From positions 1 through 12,363 of the forward strand of contig CAMSEJ010000031.1 in NCBI GenBank assembly GCA_947057405.1: DNA of 12,363 bases, written 5' to 3'. The notes beneath the pieces were generated by a model that saw only the letters and a list, made by a program, of their open reading frames with translations, was not told where the DNA came from and did no database searches. Position 1 is the stretch's first letter; each line of letters starts with the position of its first letter. This document shows, in pieces, positions 1 to 6,248 of the stretch. The position numbers were made by a program, and so were the translations under genes. The stretch is from an uncultured Roseburia sp. Lineage in GTDB: Bacteria; Bacillota; Clostridia; Lachnospirales; Lachnospiraceae.

Positions 1-46
1 TACACAAGGTACCACACTCTTTCCCTACACGACGCTCTTCCGATCT
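1..46 (+). other. Illumina adapter plus 13-base tag (library artefact), left end
   Basis: Positions 14-46 match the Illumina universal adapter, ending in CTTCCGATCT directly before the insert. The outer 13 bases, TACACAAGGTACC, contain a KpnI-type GGTACC and were not recognised as a standard adapter part. The whole 46 bases recur in reverse complement at the right end. This is not genomic sequence; the first genomic base is about 47. Confidence 0.97.
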
Positions 47-888
47 CTGTCTGGCTGTATGGCGAGGACAAAAAAAGTGCGGCGGACGAACTGTTTATGG
101 GCTGGGCGGTCCGGGTTTTGGGAGAGGAAGCGGGCTGGTGCAGGGTCGTGACGCATTACGGCTATGAAGGGTTCCTGCAAAAAAAGGAGCTTTGCGCCTG
201 TACGGCAGAAGAGCTGCGCAGACGCGACCGGTGCGGCCAGCTGGCATTTGTCGGGCGGGCATTTGCGGACGTTCTGGCGGAACCGAACGTGCGGGGACAA
301 AGACTGTGTACCTTGGGCAGAGGAAGCTTTCTGTGTATCCTGCCGGAAACAGAGGGCGGATATCAAAGGGTGGCGCTTTCCGACGGAAGGGAAGGATACC
401 TGCCGCAGATTGCATATGAGAAACGGAAAGACAATGACGGCTATCTATACGAAGCAGACCCGGACGGATATTTTCTGCGGCAGGTACGGTGCGGGGGCTG
501 GCGGGAACTGCCGTTTCGCAGGCAGCTTTTGAGCTATGCGAAGCGTTATCTGGGCACACAGTACCGGTGGGCGGGAAAATCCGCGGAGGGAATTGACTGT
601 TCAGGGCTTACGTTTTTGTGTTATATGATGTGCGGCGTGTTGATATACCGGGATGCCCGGCCAAAAGAGGGTTATCCGGTGCACCGGATTCCGATGCGGC
701 GAATCAGGCCGGGAGATTTGCTGTACTTTCCTGGGCATATTGCGATGTATTTGGGCAATCGGAAATATATACATGCAACCGGCAGTCAGAGCAGCTTTGG
801 ATGTGTGGTAAACAGCCTTTCGGCAGAAGATCCCGATTACCGGGAGGATTTGGCGAAGGGGCCGGTTGCCGCGGGAAGTATTTGGTGA
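47..888 (+). CDS. SH3b-NlpC/P60 (C40) cell-wall peptidase, YkfC-like, 5' end missing
   Basis: The reading frame is open from the adapter junction (first whole codon 49-51) to TGA at 886-888, giving 279 visible residues. The ATG at 97 is internal: the residues before it (VWLYGEDKKSAADELF) read naturally into an SH3b fold, so the true start was cut off. A first SH3b domain is partly present (about residues 10-45), a second covers about 65-120, and an NlpC/P60 domain fills the C-terminal half. The papain-like catalytic set is intact: Cys184 in IDCSGL, His230 in GHIAMYLG and His242 in YIHATG. Two SH3b domains ahead of NlpC/P60 is the layout of YkfC, the gamma-D-glutamyl-L-diamino acid endopeptidase that acts on free murein peptides and releases L-Ala-D-Glu. 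That substrate is inferred from architecture and from the M19 dipeptidase two genes downstream. Whether it is secreted cannot be judged without the N-terminus. A general DL-endopeptidase is the alternative. Confidence 0.9.
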
Positions 889-897
889 GGTGAAAGA

Positions 898-1329
898 ATG
901 TTAAGTGACGAAAGAAAATGGGAAAAATTTCAGAAAGTAATTTCCGGGATCCTGATGGGATGTGCCTTAGGGTTTCTGGTTGTAATCGGCGGGCTAAGAA
1001 CCAGCGGGGAAAACAGCCTTTTTGAAACGGCGTTTTTTATATCCGGCATGGTGATCTTTTGTGTCACAATGGTGTTGCTGCTGCTGATTGCGGTTTTGCT
1101 GGTGATTTTGGATGTGCGGGAGCTGGGCGCGGGGCAGGCGCTGTATCGGGCGGTTAAAGCGTTTTTTGTCTATCTGGGAGCGTCCGTGCTGCTGATTTTC
1201 ATGATGTACCTGCTGCAGGGAAAAGGCTTCAAGAAGGAAATTGTGCGGGAAATTTTCCTGTTTGCGATAGCAATGGATATTGGCGCTTACCTGGGGCGGT
1301 TTTCCAAACGCCGCCTGCCGGGGGCTTAA
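898..1329 (+). CDS. Small integral membrane protein of unknown function, four predicted helices
   Basis: This encodes 143 residues that I do not recognise. The ATG at 898 lies 9 bases after the stop of the preceding gene, and its ribosome binding site (GAGGTGAA) overlaps that stop codon, so the two are probably translationally linked. Hydrophobic segments lie at about residues 14-33, 42-72 (long, possibly with a bend), 87-106 and 118-134. Short charged stretches flank them (LSDERKWEKFQK at the N-terminus, GRFSKRR at the C-terminus). No catalytic or metal-binding motif is visible. It sits between a C40 peptidase and an M19 dipeptidase and is followed after 17 bases by the latter. A membrane partner for murein-peptide processing or uptake is conceivable, but nothing in the protein itself shows it. 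Confidence 0.85.
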   Translation: MLSDERKWEKFQKVISGILMGCALGFLVVIGGLRTSGENSLFETAFFISGMVIFCVTMVLLLLIAVLLVILDVRELGAGQALYRAVKAFFVYLGASVLLIFMMYLLQGKGFKKEIVREIFLFAIAMDIGAYLGRFSKRRLPGA

Positions 1330-1346
1330 AAACAGGGAGGATTTTT

Positions 1347-2297
1347 ATGTATGTAGCGGATCTGCATTGCGATACGGTATCGGCGATTTATTATGACAGG
1401 AAAAATGGAGGGCAGGCAAACCTGCTCTCCAATCATTTTCAGGTGGATTTGGAGCGGATGCAAAGGGGCGGGTATCTGCTTCAGAATTTTGCGGTGTTTG
1501 TGGATTTGCAGAACGGAGAAGATCCGTATGAGTGCGCCAAAAGGCAGATTGCGGTTTTGAAAGGGGAGCTTGCGAACTACCCGGATAAAATACGCCAGGT
1601 GACGACGGCAGAGGAAATTTTAAAAAACCGGAGGGAGGGAATCATTTCCGCACTTCTGACCTTAGAGGAGGGCGAGGTGTGCCGGGGAGACGAAAACAGA
1701 CTGGAGGAATTTTACCGGGAGGGCGTCCGGATGATGACGTTTACCTGGAATTATCCCAATTCCCTAGCGACGGAAGAGGGGCTGACCGCAAAGGGGATTG
1801 CATTTCTGGAGCGGATGGAGCAGCTTGGGATTGTGCCGGACGTATCGCATCTGCCGAAAGCTGCGTTTTATGATGTGTGCCGCTTTGCGAAGCGCCCGTT
1901 TGCGGCGAGCCATTCCAACGCTGCGGCGCTGTGCGGGCACAAACGCAACCTGACGGACGATATGATACGCAGGATCGCAAATCGGGGCGGAGTGATCGGC
2001 GTAAATTATTACGGTCTGTTTCTGGAGGAAAAACCGGAAAACGGTATATACTATAGCAGAGTCGGGCGGGTTGCCGATCACATCTGCCATATCGCAAATA
2101 CAGGCGGGATCGGATGCGTGGGGCTTGGCTCGGATTTTGACGGGATAGACGGGAATCTGGAGCTGTCGGATTGTTCTAAAATGGGGCTTTTGGAACGGGA
2201 GCTGCAAAAAAGAGGTTTTTGCAGGCGGGAGATCGAAGCGGTTTTTTATCGAAATGTGCTGCGGATTTATAAAGAATCTTTTAAAATTGTCAGGTAA
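1347..2297 (+). CDS. M19-family dipeptidase (membrane/renal dipeptidase family), zinc-dependent
   Basis: At 316 residues this is a full-length amidohydrolase-fold M19 dipeptidase. Aligned by motif to human renal dipeptidase, the metal ligands are all present: His7 and Asp9 in DLHCDT, Glu108 in LEEGE, His168 in DVSHLP and His189 in ASHSN. The His168-His189 spacing of 21 is exactly the human H198-H219 spacing. Substrate-binding Arg200 (HKRN) and Asp263 (GSDFDG) are also conserved. The position of human His152 appears to be Trp (TFTWNYPNS), a variant I believe is frequent in Clostridia. No signal peptide or lipobox is seen, so a cytoplasmic enzyme is likely. M19 enzymes tolerate a D-residue at the C-terminal position, so L-Ala-D-Glu from the upstream YkfC-like peptidase is a reasonable substrate (inference). 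The start is set by GGGAGG at 1335-1340, six bases before ATG. No clear terminator follows. Confidence 0.93.
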   Translation: MYVADLHCDTVSAIYYDRKNGGQANLLSNHFQVDLERMQRGGYLLQNFAVFVDLQNGEDPYECAKRQIAVLKGELANYPDKIRQVTTAEEILKNRREGIISALLTLEEGEVCRGDENRLEEFYREGVRMMTFTWNYPNSLATEEGLTAKGIAFLERMEQLGIVPDVSHLPKAAFYDVCRFAKRPFAASHSNAAALCGHKRNLTDDMIRRIANRGGVIGVNYYGLFLEEKPENGIYYSRVGRVADHICHIANTGGIGCVGLGSDFDGIDGNLELSDCSKMGLLERELQKRGFCRREIEAVFYRNVLRIYKESFKIVR

Positions 2298-2300
2298 AAT

Positions 2301-2329
2301 TTGACTAGTTATGCGGGATAGTGTAAAAT
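2301..2329 (+). promoter_or_regulatory. Sigma-A promoter for the SpoVB/MurJ-like flippase gene
   Basis: A -35 box TTGACT (2301-2306) and a -10 box TAAAAT (2324-2329) are separated by exactly 17 bases. Transcription would start near 2336, giving a leader of about 60 bases before ATG 2399. The promoter begins 3 bases after the dipeptidase stop, with no terminator between, so read-through from upstream is also likely. Confidence 0.72.
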
Positions 2330-2398
2330 TTTAGGTAAAGCAGGCAGGGGGTGTGCCATGCATTTCTTTTGATATGTAAAACAGATGCGAGGTCTTTT

Positions 2399-4027
2399 AT
2401 GGGGAAAAAATTTAACGGGAACAACTATCTGAAACAGGCCGGAATCCTTGCGGCAGCAGGGATTATCTGCCGGATTATCGGAATACTGTACAGAAGCCCG
2501 CTGACTACGATTATCGGGGATGAGGGCAACGGATATTACACTTCTGCATATAACATTTATACGATTGTACTTTTGCTGTCTTCTTACAGCATTCCTTCGG
2601 CCGTATCGAAGATTATTGCGTCGAAGCTGGCGCTCAAGGAGTACCGCAATGCACATAAGATTTTCCGCTGTGCGCTGCTTTACGTGAGCGTAATCGGCGG
2701 GGCGGCAAGTATATTTATATTCTTTGAGGCGGGGCTGTTTCTGGAAGGCGAGGCGGCAGTCGTGCTCAGGGTATTTGCACCGACTATTTTTTTGTCCGGG
2801 TTTGCGGGTGTGCTGCGCGGGTATTTCCAGGCGCACGGTTCGATGCTGCAGACTTCGGTTTCCCAGATTGCGGAACAGATTTTAAATGCGGTGATCAGTC
2901 TTTTTGCGGCCCATATGCTGATTGGCATGGCGGGATTTGATAAAACCGAGCGGGCGATATACGGCGCGGCAGGGAGCGCGCTTGGGACAGGCAGCGGCGT
3001 TTTAATCGCACTTTTGTTTATGATGCTTGTGTACTGGCTGAACCGGGAATGGCTGCATGAGAGGATTGACGGGGACAGGCATCGGTTTACCGATTCTTAC
3101 GGGGACATTTTAAAAGGGATGCTTGGCACGGTCACGCCGATTATTCTGAGTACGTTTATTTATAATTTCAGCACGTCTTTTAATCAGATTGTGTATTCTA
3201 AGGTCATGATTTACGTAAGAGAGCTTACCGTAGCGCAGACGGCGACCGCGTACGGAGTGTTCTCCGGAAAAGCCATGGTGGTTATCAATATTCCGATCGC
3301 ATTGGCTTCGTCTCTGTCTTCGGCGATGATTCCGACGATTTCGGCAAGCTGTGCACTGGGAGACAGTACGGCAACGCGCAGGAAGGTGGAGAACGCAATG
3401 CTTACGACGATGCTGATTGCCATTCCTTCCGCCGTGGGGCTGGGAGTTTTGGCAAAGCCGATTATGCAGCTTTTGTTTCCGCAGAAGGATACGCTTGATA
3501 TGGCGGCGCAGCTTCTGGCGCTGATTGCGGTGACGGTAGTGTTTTATTCGCTTTCGACGCTGAGCAACGGGATTTTGCAGGGAATCGGGAAGGTGAATCT
3601 GCCGGTGCGCAATGCGGGGATTGCGCTTGCGGTACAGACGGCGCTTCTGGTGGGGCTTCTGATGTTTACGGAGCTGGATTTGTATGCGCTGGTGATTTGC
3701 CTGATTGTATATTCGTTTGTGATGTGTGTATTAAACAGCATTTCAATTCGGCGCTGTATCGGTGTGAAAGAGGATTTTGTGCGGATGTTTCTGCTTCCGT
3801 CGGTTTGCGCCGCGGTGATGGGGCTTTGTGCGAAGGGGGCTTATATGGGGCTGCAGATGGTTGTGGAGAGCAATGCTGCCTGCCTGGTGCCGTCGATTGC
3901 GCTGGCAGTGGTGGTTTATGCGGTGATGGCGCTAAAGACAGGGGCCGTCAGGGAGACGGAGCTTTTGGGGTTTCCGAAGGGGAAGCTGCTTGTGAAGGCA
4001 GCGCAAAAGTGCCGTTTGCTGAGGTAG
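2399..4027 (+). CDS. SpoVB/MurJ-like polysaccharide (lipid-linked precursor) flippase
   Basis: A polytopic protein of 542 residues with about 12-14 hydrophobic segments, matching the MVF/SpoVB/MurJ group of the MOP flippase superfamily. The N-terminus reads like Firmicutes SpoVB/YtgP proteins: a short Lys/Asn-rich tail, a first helix with Arg25 and Arg32, then GDEGNGYY at residues 40-47. Known members move lipid II or related undecaprenyl-linked sugars across the cytoplasmic membrane for peptidoglycan, including spore cortex, synthesis. Sequence alone does not separate a vegetative MurJ role from a cortex-specific SpoVB role, so no symbol is given. The frame is open from a GTG at 2351, but ATG 2399 is preferred because it has GCGAGG at 2387-2392 with six-base spacing and gives the family-typical N-terminus. 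The gene has its own promoter and is followed by the promoter of veg. Confidence 0.9.
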   Translation: MGKKFNGNNYLKQAGILAAAGIICRIIGILYRSPLTTIIGDEGNGYYTSAYNIYTIVLLLSSYSIPSAVSKIIASKLALKEYRNAHKIFRCALLYVSVIGGAASIFIFFEAGLFLEGEAAVVLRVFAPTIFLSGFAGVLRGYFQAHGSMLQTSVSQIAEQILNAVISLFAAHMLIGMAGFDKTERAIYGAAGSALGTGSGVLIALLFMMLVYWLNREWLHERIDGDRHRFTDSYGDILKGMLGTVTPIILSTFIYNFSTSFNQIVYSKVMIYVRELTVAQTATAYGVFSGKAMVVINIPIALASSLSSAMIPTISASCALGDSTATRRKVENAMLTTMLIAIPSAVGLGVLAKPIMQLLFPQKDTLDMAAQLLALIAVTVVFYSLSTLSNGILQGIGKVNLPVRNAGIALAVQTALLVGLLMFTELDLYALVICLIVYSFVMCVLNSISIRRCIGVKEDFVRMFLLPSVCAAVMGLCAKGAYMGLQMVVESNAACLVPSIALAVVVYAVMALKTGAVRETELLGFPKGKLLVKAAQKCRLLR

Positions 4028-4059
4028 GCATTTCCCGGCGGGACAGCGGATTTTTTCTT

Positions 4060-4088
4060 TTGACATTGGTTTTGCGCTGTGCTATACT
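4060..4088 (+). promoter_or_regulatory. Strong sigma-A promoter for veg
   Basis: TTGACA (4060-4065, full consensus) and TATACT (4083-4088, five of six) are separated by 17 bases. The start point would be near 4095, giving a leader of about 60 bases. The leader contains a 10-base palindrome, TCATGCATGA (4120-4129). A strong promoter fits the known high vegetative expression of B. subtilis veg. Confidence 0.82.
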
Positions 4089-4156
4089 GAAACGGTGAGA
4101 ACACAGTTAACCAGACAATTCATGCATGAGCAGCCACAGAAAAGGGAGGAATAAGA

Positions 4157-4399
4157 ATGCAGCAGGAAGACATTTGCAAAGTACGTGCATCAGTACACCA
4201 GCAGTGTGGAAGCCGGGTAATGATTCAACTGGACCGTGGAAGGAATAAAATTGACATTCAGGAGGGTGTCATACAGAATGCATATCCAAGTGTATTTACG
4301 ATTTTGGTAGAGGATGCGAATGCGGAGAACCCACCACAGTTATTATCATTTAGTTATACGGATATTATTACAAGGGAAATACGAATGAAACTTTGTTAA
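4157..4399 (+). CDS. veg: Veg family protein
   Basis: At 80 residues this matches the small Veg family, usually about 80-90 residues. Recognisable parts are the GSRVMIQLDRGRNKI stretch (family pattern: basic Gly-Arg-Lys strand), YPSVFTI near residues 43-49 and LLSFSYTDIIT near 62-72, which correspond to the YPSVFVI and SYSYADILT of B. subtilis Veg. The fold is a small all-beta domain. In B. subtilis Veg is a highly expressed cytoplasmic protein reported to stimulate biofilm matrix gene expression; its biochemical action is unclear. The start is supported by GGGAGG at 4144-4149, seven bases before ATG. veg lies next to sporulation genes in many Firmicutes, and here it precedes sipL. A strong hairpin with a T-run follows the stop codon, so most transcripts probably end before sipL. 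Confidence 0.92.
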   Translation: MQQEDICKVRASVHQQCGSRVMIQLDRGRNKIDIQEGVIQNAYPSVFTILVEDANAENPPQLLSFSYTDIITREIRMKLC

Positions 4400-4411
4400 A
4401 AGGAATAAATC

Positions 4412-4460
4412 TCCTCTGTTTTGAATAGGATAGTACAAATTCAAAACGGAGGATTTTTTT
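4412..4460 (+). terminator. veg terminator-like hairpin that also contains the sipL ribosome binding site
   Basis: The arms 4412-4426 and 4439-4453 pair over 15 bp with one G-U wobble, around a 12-base loop, followed by seven T residues (4454-4460). This has the form of an intrinsic terminator for veg. The 3' arm contains GGAGG (4448-4452), the only Shine-Dalgarno site for the GTG start of sipL at 4461, and the T-run is the SD-to-start spacer. Read-through RNA would thus be terminated or have its sipL ribosome site buried. Confidence 0.85.
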
Positions 4461-6020
4461 GTGGAATTAGAGAGACAGATTTTACATAAAAACAGGGAAG
4501 TCGGCCGGGCATTCAGCCAGATGACGCTGGATGACGACTATAATCTGCCGGATTTTAAACCGGATTTGACAAAAGTGATTAAAGAAAGGGGAAAAATTCA
4601 TTTAGATGAAATTCACGTCAACAACGGCCATGTGTGGTTTAAAGGCGTGCTGGAATTTGACATTTTATACCGCACGGATCTGGACAGCCGTAAGATAAAC
4701 AGCTTAAACGGGGAAATTTCCTTCCAGGAGAGCTTAAGTATTGATGGGACGCAGGAGCTGGATCCGGTGAAGGTTGACGGAAGGATTGAGGATATTTCCG
4801 TCAGCGTGATCAATTCAAGAAAGCTCGGCATCCGTTCTTTGGTGGAGTTTACCGCCGTTGCGGAAAAGCCGGAAGAAACCGCCGTACTGACCGGGATCGG
4901 AGACAAAACCAACTGTGAAATCGAAACGGAACAGATGGATGTGCTAGAGCTTGTGACAGATAAAAAAGATACCCTTCGGATCCGCAAAGAGCTGTCCCTT
5001 TCTTCCAACAAGCCGAATATGGATGAAATCCTCTGGAGCAGCGTAGAGCTGCGGGGAATCGGCAGCCACTTGAAAAACGGGGAGATTGAGGTTGGCGGGG
5101 AAGCGCTGATTTATGTGCTGTATTCTGGGGCGGAGGAAGAGGAACGGCTGCAGTGGTTTGAAACAACGGTTCCGGTGCAGGGAAGCGTTGAGTGCAGCGC
5201 CTGCGAGGAAGCGCTTGTCCATCGGATCAATGCCCGGCTGGCACAGGCAAATCTGGAAATTCAGCCGGATGAAGACGGAGAAGAGCGGAATATGATGCTG
5301 GAAATGGTTGTGAACCTGTCCATCTGCCTGTGGAAGGAGGAGCAGATAGAGGTGATTTCCGATATCTATGCGCTTGACAGGCAGGTAAACCCGGCATTTT
5401 TACCGGCTGATTTTGAAAAGCTTCTGGTCAAAAACGAAGCGAAGTGCCGGATGGCGGATAAAATTGAGATGGACGCGGAGCAGGAGGATATTTTACAGAT
5501 TTGCGTCAATGAGGAAAAGCTGGCAATCGAGCAGACCTCGGTAACGGACGAAGGTGTCATGGCGGAAGGGACGCTGACGGTTGAAATTCTCTATCTGACG
5601 CCGGATGAGGCGATGCCGGTCGGATCAAAACGGGCTTATATTCCGTTTTCTCAGGTGATCGAAATGCCCAGGGCGCAGAATCCGGTAAAAATCCATTTGG
5701 ACGGCGGGATTGAGCAGGTGACGACGGTCTTAAGCGACAGCCGGACAGTTGAGGTAAAAGCGGTTATCAGCCTGAGCCTGCTGGCATTTGAGCAGCAGGA
5801 GCGGCAGACGATTACAGAGATCGAAGAGACGGAGCTGGATTTGGCGGCTTTGCAGCAAAGGCCGGGAATCGTGGGGTATATTGCAAGGGACGGCGATCGG
5901 CTGTTCGGGATTGCGAAGGAGAATCATACGACGGTAGAGAATCTGATTGAGACGAATCATTTGGCAGGGCCGGCGGTAAAGGCGGGGGAGAAGCTGCTGA
6001 TTATCAAAACCGTGGGGTAA
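4461..6020 (+). CDS. sipL: SipL-like spore coat morphogenesis protein (DUF3794 repeats plus C-terminal LysM)
   Basis: The protein has 519 residues. Three diverged DUF3794-type repeats can be aligned on a shared strand pattern ending in Ile/Val-Leu-Tyr: VWFKGVLEFDILY (58-70), EVGGEALIYVLY (210-221) and MAEGTLTVEILY (367-378). A LysM domain occupies about 472-516 (GYIARDGDRLFGIAKEN and onward). This is the architecture of C. difficile SipL, the functional counterpart of B. subtilis SpoVID, which binds the coat ATPase SpoIVA through its LysM domain and is needed for coat encasement of the forespore. It has no signal peptide, as expected for a mother-cell cytoplasmic protein. The start is GTG 4461, chosen because GGAGG at 4448-4452 lies eight bases upstream. 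That site is buried in the preceding hairpin. No good sigma-A promoter was found between veg and sipL. SipL is sigma-E controlled in C. difficile, and a weak sigma-E-like arrangement lies within the hairpin region. Another DUF3794/LysM spore protein remains possible. Confidence 0.85.
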   Translation: MELERQILHKNREVGRAFSQMTLDDDYNLPDFKPDLTKVIKERGKIHLDEIHVNNGHVWFKGVLEFDILYRTDLDSRKINSLNGEISFQESLSIDGTQELDPVKVDGRIEDISVSVINSRKLGIRSLVEFTAVAEKPEETAVLTGIGDKTNCEIETEQMDVLELVTDKKDTLRIRKELSLSSNKPNMDEILWSSVELRGIGSHLKNGEIEVGGEALIYVLYSGAEEEERLQWFETTVPVQGSVECSACEEALVHRINARLAQANLEIQPDEDGEERNMMLEMVVNLSICLWKEEQIEVISDIYALDRQVNPAFLPADFEKLLVKNEAKCRMADKIEMDAEQEDILQICVNEEKLAIEQTSVTDEGVMAEGTLTVEILYLTPDEAMPVGSKRAYIPFSQVIEMPRAQNPVKIHLDGGIEQVTTVLSDSRTVEVKAVISLSLLAFEQQERQTITEIEETELDLAALQQRPGIVGYIARDGDRLFGIAKENHTTVENLIETNHLAGPAVKAGEKLLIIKTVG

Positions 6021-6035
6021 GCGGCCTGCCGGACG

Positions 6036-6067
6036 GTGCCGGCAATGCGCTGCCGGCGCGCTTTTTT
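6036..6067 (+). terminator. Intrinsic terminator after sipL
   Basis: The arms GTGCCGGCA (6036-6044) and TGCCGGCGC (6051-6059) pair over 9 bp with one G-U wobble around a six-base loop. They are followed by GC and six T residues (6062-6067). It lies 16 bases after the sipL stop codon. Confidence 0.85.
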
Positions 6068-6081
6068 CCCGGCAAAAAACA

Positions 6082-6149
6082 TGTAACAGTTCAGCTTTCC
6101 GGATTCTCTGCCGTTTTGCTTGATTGGCTGTGCAGGCTGAACTGTTACA
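6082..6149. repeat. 14-bp perfect inverted repeat with 40-base centre
   Basis: The arms TGTAACAGTTCAGC (6082-6095) and GCTGAACTGTTACA (6136-6149) are exact reverse complements separated by 40 bases. The inner end of the centre can add a small CTGC/GCAG stem (6108-6111 with 6132-6135). It lies between the sipL terminator and the promoter of the next operon, and encodes no ORF. No T-run follows on the plus strand; on the minus strand a T-run follows shortly. A dispersed palindromic repeat or a regulator site are both possible; nothing here decides. Confidence 0.85.
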
Positions 6150-6177
6150 AAAACATTGCAAAACCCCCGTCCCTTTC

Positions 6178-6206
6178 TTGCGTTTATGTGTTGATAATGT
6201 TATAAT
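6178..6206 (+). promoter_or_regulatory. Sigma-A promoter (extended -10) for the hydrolase-map-apt-permease operon
   Basis: TTGCGT (6178-6183) and a consensus TATAAT (6201-6206) are separated by 17 bases, and TG at 6198-6199 gives an extended -10. The start point would be near 6213, giving a leader of about 36 bases before GTG 6249. No other promoter of similar quality was noticed before the terminator at 11035. Confidence 0.82.
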
Positions 6207-6248
6207 ACCGACAGCCCATTAACAGAATATCCATTGAGGAGGATGCGC

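Noticed and set aside
1..46. Terminal inverted repeats of a transposon or linear plasmid
   Set aside because: The repeat contains the Illumina universal adapter, so it is a library artefact.
97..99. ATG 97 as start of the first peptidase gene
   Set aside because: The frame is open to the adapter and the preceding residues belong to an SH3b domain; no ribosome site precedes the ATG.
2351..2353. GTG 2351 as start of the flippase
   Set aside because: It gives a non-family N-terminus; ATG 2399 has a better placed ribosome site and a typical N-terminus.
4033..4056. Intrinsic terminator after the flippase gene
   Set aside because: Only a 4-bp TCCC/GGGA stem is present and the T-run begins seven bases later; too weak to call.
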